Below, piece after piece: positions 16,031 through 22,373 of a stretch of DNA of 34,973 bases. The DNA comes from Pseudomonadota bacterium (GTDB lineage: Bacteria > Pseudomonadota > Gammaproteobacteria > Xanthomonadales > Rhodanobacteraceae): NCBI GenBank assembly GCA_021827205.1, contig JAKAWV010000026.1:1-34973 (forward strand), read 5' to 3'. Under the pieces are notes generated by a model. It worked only from the letters and a program-made list of their open reading frames with translations, was not told where the DNA came from and ran no database searches. The position numbers and the translations under genes were made by a program. Position 1 is the first letter of the stretch. The number at the start of each line of letters is the position of its first letter.

Positions 16031-16500
16031 CGGGCACCTCGGCTTGGCTGTACGTGCCCAATATATGCCCTGTTTATGCACGCCACAAGGGAGGCTGCCG
16101 GCGCCTGAATCATTCGCGGAACGGCGCAGCCAGCGCAACCACGCCCTTGTGCGAGTCGAATCTCATGGCAACCTTGAATTCCAACACGCTGCCCGGATGC
16201 TTGGCCCATGCTCCTTGCCCATTCCGATTGCCCATCACCCGTGATCATCGAAGTTGATTACTCCCTGAAGCTCGGCGGTTTCGATTGCGAGCCCGAGGAC
16301 TGTTGCTGCCGACGATGATTTGAGCCATGCGCCGAGTATGCGGTGACCCATTTGGAATGCACCGAGATCCACACCTCATGCCGGACGCGGCTCGTTTGAC
16401 ATGGGTCAGCCGCGGCTTGGCATGTGGGTCAATTCTGCATCGGCGTCAACACGCGCGTATCATAAGGCTGCGACAAGCGGGTAATCAGGTGATGTTTTGA
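16031..16500. other. Gene-free stretch upstream of the orphan antitoxin
   Basis: Apart from the presumed antitoxin promoter next to 16030, I see no credible gene. The part around 16370-16445 holds two tgggtca words (16403-16409 and 16425-16431), reminiscent of IS21-type ends, but this is too weak to call. Confidence 0.3.
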
Positions 16501-16531
16501 CGTGTGCACTGCGCTGGTGCAGCGCAAGAAA

Positions 16532-16685
16532 ACCATAGTTTGTGCAGAAACCTGGGGAAATGCACCGACTTTGGTTTCTTTCGTGTACCGACTATGGTTT
16601 CTCGACCACATGTGGTCGAAACACCAAAGTTTGTACCGAATGCACCAACTTTGGTGTCGAAACCCCCTGTACCAACTTTGGTGTC
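16532..16685. repeat. Array A of a novel 18-bp motif (six copies, mixed orientation)
   Basis: The motif tg(c/t)ac(c/a)(a/g)act(t/a)tggt(t/g)tc occurs forward at 16561-16578, 16584-16601, 16641-16658 and 16668-16685, and reversed at 16532-16547 and 16621-16637. Spacings between neighbouring forward copies are 23 and 27 bases. Between the two halves lies an 18-base perfect palindrome (tcgaccacatgtggtcga, 16602-16619), and similarity of the arms extends it to roughly 26 bases each side. There is no coding frame. It looks like an iteron or operator array, or a degenerate REP-type element. Confidence 0.75.
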
Positions 16686-16878
16686 GCCTGCACCTTAACC
16701 GGTTGAACTGCACCAATCCACTGTCCCCACGGCACTTTTTCCGTCGTGTCGCGCACAGATTGCAAATGAGAATGCATCGATGCGTTCAGAAAACTGGTGG
16801 TCTCGGAAAGGCCATCGTGCACCGCAGCACACCAGGCTGTGCAATACATCACGCACGCGGCGCCGGCAGTGCCAGCGC

Positions 16879-17104
16879 TCACCACACGTACTGCAGCAAG
16901 ACCGTGCCGTCATTGCTGTGGTAGTGGTGGCCGTGCACGCCCAGCCAGGCCAGCTTGAGGCGCCACGCGCCGCGGCCCTGCCAGTCGAGGCCGGCCGCCG
17001 CCGTCCATGCGCCGCCCGGCAGAGCCGTGCCGCTCACCGGCAAGGCCTGCGCGCCGCGCATCTCGGTTTGGCCGTCCTTCGGGGAGCGCTGCTGCGCCGC
17101 CGGC
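16879..17104 (-). pseudogene. C-terminal fragment of an outer-membrane beta-barrel protein
   Basis: On the minus strand the frame ending at 16879 reads LPGGAWTAAAGLDWQGRGAW, then RLKLAWLGVHGHHYHSNDGT and finally VLLQYVW. This is alternating hydrophobic and polar, Gly- and aromatic-rich, and ends in an aromatic residue, as the last strands of autotransporter or TpsB-type outer-membrane barrels do. Upstream of about 17104 the same frame is only antisense to the group II intron remnant, so the 5' part of the gene is missing. The family is not certain. Confidence 0.45.
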
Positions 17105-17367
17105 ATGAACCAATCAACGTCCTGGGGCAGTGGCGGCACCGCGTGGTGCAAGGGTCCTTCAACTACCACGCGGTTCCCGGCAACCTGAAGCGTCTGGAAG
17201 GCTTCCGTCGCGAGGTCTGTCGCGCTTGGCGACAATGCGCTGCGGCGGCGCAGCCAACGCCATCGCCAGTCCTGAGAATGCTTCAACCGCCTCGCTTGTC
17301 GTCATGTGCCGTACTGTCGTCAAATCCACCCTTATCCGGGGGCACGCTTCGATGCGTCACGACCTTG
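17105..17367 (+). pseudogene. C-terminal remnant of a group II intron reverse transcriptase/maturase
   Basis: In the plus frame around 17110-17235 one reads LGQWRHRVVQGSFNYHAVPG, then NLKRLEGFRREVCRAWR, the maturase-domain hallmark of intron-encoded proteins. After a frameshift near 17234 it continues as NALRRRSQRHRQS, stop, ECFNRLACRHVPYCRQIHPYPGA in pieces, again the standard C-terminus of the family (RRRSQR, then the IHPYP block). Reverse transcriptase motifs are absent because the 5' part is gone. The frameshift and stop show decay. Domain V of the same intron follows immediately at 17373. Confidence 0.75.
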
Positions 17368-17372
17368 GGCAG

Positions 17373-17455
17373 GAGCCGTATGCGGTGATACCGCACGTAC
17401 GGATCTGCGCGGGGGGCGCCGGGCAACCGGCGTTCCTACCGCAACCGACGCCCTC
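17373..17455 (+). ncRNA. Group II intron domains V and VI (3' end), degenerate
   Basis: gagccgtatgcgg at 17373-17385 pairs with ccgcacgtacggatc at 17391-17405 around a tgata loop. This is the nearly invariant domain V hairpin with the catalytic AGC triad position; the loop and upper stem are one base short of the usual form. A second hairpin (gcgccggg caa ccggcg, near 17416-17432) followed by ttcctacc fits domain VI with its bulged adenosine and the intron 3' end. With the maturase broken it is very unlikely to splice as a full intron. Confidence 0.75.
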
Positions 17456-17568
17456 ATGGCCACAGCCATCACAAACCGCACGATACCGAACACGATCCCA
17501 AGACATGGCCTGACCTTTCTCGATTGCGCAGAACGGGGGCTTTGTCAAATTCGCCCGGCTTCCACGTC

Positions 17569-17620
17569 TTGAAGCGTATGCATATTTACCTTAGATTGCA
17601 ATTGTTCAACGTAAATGAGG
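17569..17620 (+). promoter_or_regulatory. Promoter and ribosome site of the toxin-antitoxin operon
   Basis: TTGAAG (17569-17574) and TAGATT (17592-17597) are separated by exactly 17 bases, a reasonable sigma-70 promoter in an A+T-rich patch. GAGG at 17617-17620 lies 7 bases before ATG 17628. Short palindromic words such as caattg and ttcgaa lie between the -10 box and the start and could be antitoxin operator sites. Confidence 0.5.
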
Positions 17621-17627
17621 TTCGAAA

Positions 17628-18128
17628 ATGATGCAGCCTATCAAGCCCGAATCCTTCCGCGACCTGGTGTCCTCCGGCGCAGTGAAGTCGGCCACGATTC
17701 TAGGTCAGAAGGGCGGCTATGCCGTGCTGGCCAGCGTCGGCATGCAGCAGCGACCGCTAGGCACAAGAACCGGCGCCGTGCGTATGTTCAGCACCGCCGA
17801 CACCGCCCTCAAGTTGCTGCGCGAGCTGGGGGTGTATCACGCCCAGCTCGACATGACGCACTACGAGGCCGGCAGCTTGCGGCCGGCGCGGCCGGACATA
17901 GCGCGGAAGAATCGCGAGGCCAATGCCGCGTTGGAACACGACCGCTGGTTCCGCGACCAGGTGGAGAGCACCAAGGCGAAGATCGAGCGCGGCGAAATGC
18001 GATTGATCCCCCACGACGAGTTCTGGGACGGGCTCGAGGCGTATGCCCGCGAGCTGGTGGCCAAGCGCGACGCCGACAACAAGGTCGGCAAGGGCAAGAC
18101 ACCGGCCAGCCACCGAAAGGCTGGCTGA
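17628..18128 (+). CDS. Probable antitoxin / ParC-like partner of the ParE-type toxin, 166 aa
   Basis: The gene lies 3 bases upstream of a ParE/RelE-fold toxin gene and has the order and size expected of an antitoxin. Its first half has GQKGGYAVLASVGMQQRPLG and GAVRMFSTADTALKLLRELG, a compact alpha/beta region that I have seen annotated as plasmid partition or stability protein. The second half (HDRWFRDQVESTKAKIERGE and the lysine-rich tail) is a charged helix that would wrap the toxin. The start at 17628 or 17631 (MM) is supported by GAGG 7 bases upstream. It probably represses its own promoter together with the toxin. The family is not firmly recognised. Confidence 0.65.
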   Translation: MMQPIKPESFRDLVSSGAVKSATILGQKGGYAVLASVGMQQRPLGTRTGAVRMFSTADTALKLLRELGVYHAQLDMTHYEAGSLRPARPDIARKNREANAALEHDRWFRDQVESTKAKIERGEMRLIPHDEFWDGLEAYARELVAKRDADNKVGKGKTPASHRKAG

Positions 18129-18131
18129 TCC

Positions 18132-18407
18132 ATGCGTGTTCACTACACCGCCGACGCCGACGAGGACATGCGCAACATCATCCGCTTTGGCATCGAAAAT
18201 GATCTTCCCGACCCGGCGGCGTATGTGCGTGGGTTGCGCGATCGCACGATGCACATGGCCACCATCAAGCACCCCGGTCGCAAGGGCAGGGTGAAAGGCA
18301 CGCGGGAGTGGGTGCTGACCGGCATGCCGTACATCGTGGTGTACGTCCAACGCGTCGCCGGCATCGAGGTATGGCGCGTGCTGCACGGCGCGCAGCAGTG
18401 GCCGTAA
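18132..18407 (+). CDS. ParE/RelE-superfamily toxin, 91 aa
   Basis: The protein opens MRVHYTADADEDMRNIIRFG, the beta1-alpha1 start of ParE/RelE toxins. It has the central helix region (AYVRGLRDRTMHMATIKHPG), a basic strand (RKGRVKGTREWVLTGMPYIV), and ends VYVQRVAGIEVWRVLHGAQQWP, whose VWRVLHGAQQWP is the family's typical end (VxRVLHxxrxwP). ParE toxins poison DNA gyrase and RelE toxins cleave ribosome-bound mRNA; the sequence fits ParE slightly better. The length of 91 residues is normal and the gene appears intact, so the pair may be functional. It is followed within 185 bases by copy B of the 97-bp direct repeat. Confidence 0.85.
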   Translation: MRVHYTADADEDMRNIIRFGIENDLPDPAAYVRGLRDRTMHMATIKHPGRKGRVKGTREWVLTGMPYIVVYVQRVAGIEVWRVLHGAQQWP

Positions 18408-18571
18408 GGTCACAAAACGAAGCGGCCGACGCAGCGTCTAGTCCACGCGGCGCCAGCCTGAGCATTCAGCAAGAAATGGCACCCTCCAAAGGATTTCTTT
18501 GTTGCCGATATCATGGCTGCATGAGCGTCGTAGCCGCAACGCGTAGCGATCGATCGCAGCGGCAAATGCAG

Positions 18572-18667
18572 TGTTGCAGCGCAGGAAAACCATAGTTCGT
18601 GCCGAAACCTGGGAAATGCACCGACTTTGGTTTCTTTCGTGTACGGACTATGGTTTCTCGACCACAT
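18572..18667 (+). repeat. Direct repeat copy B, with array B of the 18-bp motif
   Basis: 18572-18667 matches 16515-16611 nearly base for base, with one single-base gap and a few substitutions, in the same orientation about 2.06 kb away. It carries three copies of the 18-bp motif (18589-18603 reversed, 18617-18634 and 18640-18657 forward). The match stops at cgaccacat, the centre of the palindrome in copy A, which suggests that the palindrome centre is an element end or a breakage point. Confidence 0.8.
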
Positions 18668-18719
18668 CACGGCATTCGCCCGATGAAACACTCGACAGGC
18701 GCGGCCCGCGCGGCGTGCT

Positions 18720-18725
18720 TACAAT
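18720..18725 (+). promoter_or_regulatory. Candidate -10 box of the def operon
   Basis: TACAAT at 18720-18725 lies 68 bases upstream of the def start, within an 11-base direct repeat context (gcggcgtgctt at 18710-18720 and 18739-18749). No clear -35 box is seen at the right distance. Confidence 0.35.
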
Positions 18726-18793
18726 AGCCGCAGCCGCAGCGGCGTGCTTGTGATCGGCTCCGCGATCCGCATCTCCGCTTGGGAGGCATCGCC

Positions 18794-19303
18794 ATGGCCA
18801 AGCTTGAAATCCTCGAATTCCCCGATCCGCGCCTGCGCACCGTGGCGCAGCCGGTCACGCGTTTCGACGCGGCGCTGGCGCGGCTGGTGCGCGACCTGTT
18901 CGAGACCATGTACGCCGCACCGGGCATTGGTCTGGCGGCAACCCAGGTCAATGTGCACCAGCGCGTGCTGGTGTGCGACGTCAGCGAGGATCACGACCGG
19001 CCGCTGACCCTGGTCAACCCGCGCATCCTCGCCCAGGATGGCACGCAGACCTATCAAGAGGGCTGCCTGTCGGTGCCCAGCATCTTCGCCGATATTGATC
19101 GCGCGCTGACGGTTACCGTCGAGGCCGAGGATGTCGAGGGCAAGACCTTCACCCTCGAAACCAGCGATCTGCTGGCGGTGTGCATCCAGCACGAGATGGA
19201 TCACCTGCAGGGCAAGCTGTTTGTCGATTACCTCTCGCCGCTCAAGCGCGAGATGGTGCGCCGCAAGCTGGACAAGCGGCACCGTCAGGCCGCCACGGCC
19301 TGA
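18794..19303 (+). CDS. def: Peptide deformylase, 169 aa
   Basis: This enzyme removes the formyl group from the N-terminal methionine of new proteins in the cytoplasm. All three metal-site motifs are present: GIGLAATQ (44-51), EGCLS (89-93, metal ligand Cys91) and HEMDH (133-137, two His ligands and the catalytic Glu). The length is standard for a type 1 enzyme. ATG 18794 is chosen because GGGAGG at 18781-18786 lies 7 bases upstream; an in-frame TTG at 18779 is less likely. It is first in a tight operon with fmt (2 bases apart) and rsmB. The usual upstream neighbours of this locus are replaced by the accessory region. Confidence 0.97.
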   Translation: MAKLEILEFPDPRLRTVAQPVTRFDAALARLVRDLFETMYAAPGIGLAATQVNVHQRVLVCDVSEDHDRPLTLVNPRILAQDGTQTYQEGCLSVPSIFADIDRALTVTVEAEDVEGKTFTLETSDLLAVCIQHEMDHLQGKLFVDYLSPLKREMVRRKLDKRHRQAATA

Positions 19304-19305
19304 AC

Positions 19306-20259
19306 ATGCAGCGCGCCCCTGTGCGACTGGCGTTCGCCGGAACGCCAGCCTTCGCCCTGCCCTGCTTCACGGCCTGTCGCAACGCGCCGGGTACACAACT
19401 GGTGGGCGTCTGGACGCAGCCCGACCGGCCGGCCGGACGCGGGCGCGCGCTGGCCACCAGCCCCATCAAGCAGGCCGCGCTGGCGGCGGGCGTGGCGGTG
19501 TTCCAGCCCGAATCGCTCAAAACGCGCGCAGCGCAGGCGCAGCTTGCGGCGCTGGCGCCCGATCTGCTGCTGGTCGTGGCCTACGGCTTGATTCTGCCGC
19601 GCGGGGTGCTGGCGATTCCGCGCCACGGTTGCTGGAACGTGCACGCCTCCTTGCTGCCGCGCTGGCGCGGCGCGGCGCCGATCCAGCGCGCACTGCTGGC
19701 CGGCGACACGCAAACCGGCGTGTGCCTGATGCAGATGGAGGCCGACCTCGACACCGGTCCGGTGCTGCTGACGCGGCGCACACCGATCATCGCCGAGGAC
19801 ACCGGCGGCAGCCTGCACGATCGTCTCGCCGCGCTGGGCGGCGAAGTGCTGGGCATCGGTCTGGCGCGACTGCTCGCCGGCACCTTGCCAGCGGCGCAGA
19901 CGCAGGCCACGGCGGGCGTGAGTTACGCGCACAAGCTGGACAAGGCCGAGGCCGTGCTCGATTTCAGCAAGCCCGCGATCGAACTGCAGCGCCAGGTGCG
20001 TGCCTTCGATCCGTGGCCGGTGGCCGCGGCCGAGATCGCCGGCGAGCGCGTGCGTGTGTGGCGCGCGCAGGCACTGCCCGCAAGCACGGCGACTGCCGGC
20101 ACCGCGCCCGGCGGCATGCTGGGCGCGACGCGCGCAGGGATCGATCTGGCCACCGCCGCCGGCGTGCTGCGCGTGACCGAACTGCAGCGCGCCGGCGCGC
20201 GCCGCATCAGCGCCGCCGATTACCTCAACGCACGGCCCGAGCTGCGCGCGCGCCGATGA
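19306..20259 (+). CDS. fmt: Methionyl-tRNA formyltransferase, 317 aa
   Basis: This enzyme formylates Met-tRNAfMet with 10-formyl-THF to make the initiator, the step that def later reverses on proteins. The N-terminal hydrolase-like domain carries [10 protein letters not shown] (10-19) and the catalytic Asn111, His113 and Asp149 in [18 protein letters not shown] and EADLDTGP. The C-terminal tRNA-binding domain follows from about residue 205 ([18 protein letters not shown] onwards). The length is normal. The start at ATG 19306 is 2 bases after the def stop; the frame is open further upstream inside def but lacks the family's start. Its stop overlaps the rsmB start (ATGA). Confidence 0.97.
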   Translation: MQRAPVRLAFAGTPAFALPCFTACRNAPGTQLVGVWTQPDRPAGRGRALATSPIKQAALAAGVAVFQPESLKTRAAQAQLAALAPDLLLVVAYGLILPRGVLAIPRHGCWNVHASLLPRWRGAAPIQRALLAGDTQTGVCLMQMEADLDTGPVLLTRRTPIIAEDTGGSLHDRLAALGGEVLGIGLARLLAGTLPAAQTQATAGVSYAHKLDKAEAVLDFSKPAIELQRQVRAFDPWPVAAAEIAGERVRVWRAQALPASTATAGTAPGGMLGATRAGIDLATAAGVLRVTELQRAGARRISAADYLNARPELRARR

Positions 20260-21575
20260 GTACCGTCACCCCGGCCGACACACGCGCCGTCGCCGCGCGC
20301 GCGCTCGCCGAGATCGCGCTGGGCGGTCGATCCTTGCGCGAGGTGCTGGCGCAGCAATTGCCGCAACTGCCACAGTCGCGCGAGCGCGCCTTCGCCAGCG
20401 CGCTGGTGCACGCCGGCGCACGCGGCTGGCTGCGCTGGAACGCGGCGCTGCCGCGACTGCTGCAAAAACCGCTGCCGCGACGTCTCGGCGCGCTGCAGGC
20501 GCTGCTGGTGCTGGGCCTGACGCAGATGGAAGACCTCGGCGTGCCCGCCCACGCGGCGGTCGCGGCCACGGTGGACGCGGCGCGGGCGCTGGGCCACGAC
20601 GCGCAACGCGGCCTGGTCAACGCCGTGCTGCGGCGCTGGCTGCGCGAGCGCGACGCATTGCTGGCGCGACTCGACGCGGATGCGGTCAGCCGCGCGCGCC
20701 TGCCCAACTGGCTGCTGCAAGCGCTGCACGCGGACTGGCCCGCGTACGCCGCGTCCATCATCAACGCCAGCAATGCCGAGGTGCCGCCGACGCTGCGCGT
20801 CAACAGCGCGCGTGGCAGCCGCGCGGACTATCTGCAATGCCTCGCCGCCGCCGCCATCGACGCGCAAGCGCACGCCTGGATCGCCAGCGCGGTAACGCTG
20901 GCGGCCTCGCTCGATGTCACCCGGTTGCCGGGCTGGTTCGAAGGCTCGTGCGCCGTGCAGGACGGCGCCGCGCAACTGGCCGCCAGCCTGTTGGATGCGC
21001 CGACCGGCGCGCGCGTGCTGGATGCCTGCGCCGCGCCCGGCGGCAAGGCCTGCCACATCCTCGAACGCAGCGCGGTGCAACTGACCGCGCTGGAGCTGGA
21101 GCCGGCGCGGCTGACGCGCGTGCGCGACAACCTCGCGCGCCTGCGCCTGCACGCCGAATTGCGCGTGGGCGACGCCACGCAACCGGCGACGTGGTGGGAT
21201 GGCGTGACGTACACGCACATCCTGCTCGATGCGCCGTGCTCGGCCACCGGCGTGCTGCGCCGCCAGCCCGACGTGCGCCTGCATCGCCGCGCCAGCGATC
21301 TGCCCGCGCTGATCGCGCAGCAACGCGCGCTGCTGGACGCGCTGTGGCCACTGCTGGCACGCGGCGGCACGCTGCTGTACGCAACCTGCTCGATCCTGCG
21401 CAGTGAAAATGCCGCGCAAGTCGCGGCGTTCCTGGCCGCGCACGGTGATGCCGAAGCACTGCCCATCGCTCTGCCGGCCGGCCGCGCCGATGGTCCCGGC
21501 TGGCAGATCCTGCCCGGAGAGGATGGCCTCGACGGCATGTTCTACGCGCGCCTGCGCAAGCGCACCGCGTGCTGA
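20256..21575 (+). CDS. rsmB: 16S rRNA (cytosine-967-C5)-methyltransferase RsmB, 439 aa
   Basis: This enzyme methylates C967 of 16S rRNA using S-adenosylmethionine. An N-terminal NusB-like RNA-binding domain (about 1-135, [18 protein letters not shown] to [15 protein letters not shown]) is followed by the Rossmann methyltransferase. The SAM motif DACAAPGG is at 256-263, the releasing Cys328 is in DAPCSATG, and the nucleophile Cys378 is in [10 protein letters not shown]. The end [13 protein letters not shown] is typical. The start overlaps the fmt stop by ATGA, so translation is coupled. In several genomes this gene is called sun or fmu. Confidence 0.96.
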   Translation: MSTVTPADTRAVAARALAEIALGGRSLREVLAQQLPQLPQSRERAFASALVHAGARGWLRWNAALPRLLQKPLPRRLGALQALLVLGLTQMEDLGVPAHAAVAATVDAARALGHDAQRGLVNAVLRRWLRERDALLARLDADAVSRARLPNWLLQALHADWPAYAASIINASNAEVPPTLRVNSARGSRADYLQCLAAAAIDAQAHAWIASAVTLAASLDVTRLPGWFEGSCAVQDGAAQLAASLLDAPTGARVLDACAAPGGKACHILERSAVQLTALELEPARLTRVRDNLARLRLHAELRVGDATQPATWWDGVTYTHILLDAPCSATGVLRRQPDVRLHRRASDLPALIAQQRALLDALWPLLARGGTLLYATCSILRSENAAQVAAFLAAHGDAEALPIALPAGRADGPGWQILPGEDGLDGMFYARLRKRTAC

Positions 21576-21658
21576 AGTCGTGCAGCACGCCACTTCCGCA
21601 AGGCGACAGCGCAGCTACACTGCTGCGCGTGCCCATACTGATATCCAGGAGCCTGCTC

Positions 21659-22333
21659 GTGATCCAGACCCCACCGCGACTGCTGCGCCGCCTTGCGCCG
21701 GCATTGGTGCTGGCCCTCGGCCTGGCGGCCAGCGGCATGGCGCTGGCCGCCGTCGTCACCGGCCCAGTGCAGTACCGCTGGCACGATGCCCACGGCGATC
21801 TGCATTTCAGCGACACGCTCAGCGCCGACGCCATCGCGCGTGGCTACGACATCGTCAATGCGCAGGGCGTGGTGGTGCAGCACGTGCCCAGCCCCGCCGA
21901 GCGCCGCACCGAGGAAGCCGCCGCGCGCGCGCAGGCCAAGCTTGAGGCCGCACGCGCACGCCAACAGGCCGTCGACGCGCAACTGCTGACCGCTTATCCA
22001 ACCGAGGCCGACCTGCGCAAATCGCTGGAAGCGCAGGTGAGCAACGTCACCCAAGCCATGCGCGCCACCGAAATCAATCTGCAGAGCCAGGAAAGCAGCC
22101 TCGCCGACATGCTGCAGCGCGCCGCCGAGATCGAGCACGAGAAAAAACCCGTGCCGCTTTATCTCACCCACGACATCGCCCAGCAGCGCGCGGTGGTCGA
22201 ACAACAGCGCCTGGCCTGGCAGCGCCAGCAACAGCAGCGCGACGCGGCGCGGGCGGCGATCGCGCCGCAACTGGCACGCTACCGCCAGATCAAACAGCTG
22301 GCTCAAAAGCAGGCCGACAGCCAGATGCCGTGA
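21659..22333 (+). CDS. DUF4124-domain exported coiled-coil protein, 224 aa
   Basis: I start this gene at GTG 21659, with AGGAG at about 21647-21651; the frame is open back to 21569 but that part lacks protein character. A signal peptide (LAPALVLALGLAASGMALA) precedes the short beta domain YRWHDAHGDLHFSDTLSADA, the DUF4124 signature. From about residue 75 to the end the protein is almost entirely Ala-, Gln-, Glu- and Arg-rich helix, predicted coiled coil. It would be periplasmic. DUF4124 proteins are common in gammaproteobacteria and have no firm function. It follows rsmB by 83 bases on the same strand and ends 40 bases from the convergent algC gene. Confidence 0.85.
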   Translation: MIQTPPRLLRRLAPALVLALGLAASGMALAAVVTGPVQYRWHDAHGDLHFSDTLSADAIARGYDIVNAQGVVVQHVPSPAERRTEEAAARAQAKLEAARARQQAVDAQLLTAYPTEADLRKSLEAQVSNVTQAMRATEINLQSQESSLADMLQRAAEIEHEKKPVPLYLTHDIAQQRAVVEQQRLAWQRQQQQRDAARAAIAPQLARYRQIKQLAQKQADSQMP

Positions 22334-22341
22334 GTCGAGCC

Positions 22342-22369
22342 GGTAGCCATTTACCGATTCCCGGCTACC
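22342..22369. terminator. Candidate bidirectional terminator between DUF4124 gene and algC
   Basis: ggtagcc (22342-22348) and ggctacc (22363-22369) form a 7-bp stem with a 14-base loop in the 40-base gap between two convergent genes. No long T-run follows on either side, so it is a weak candidate. Confidence 0.35.
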
Positions 22370-22373
22370 CGCT

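Noticed and set aside
16370-16450. IS21-type end
   Set aside because: Only two short tgggtca words resemble it, and no transposase or partner end is visible.
16532-16685. CRISPR array
   Set aside because: Repeats are in both orientations, too short and unevenly spaced; there are no unique spacers of constant length and no cas genes.
20220-21593. 457-codon minus-strand open frame opposite rsmB
   Set aside because: It is antisense to all of rsmB, which has complete catalytic motifs.
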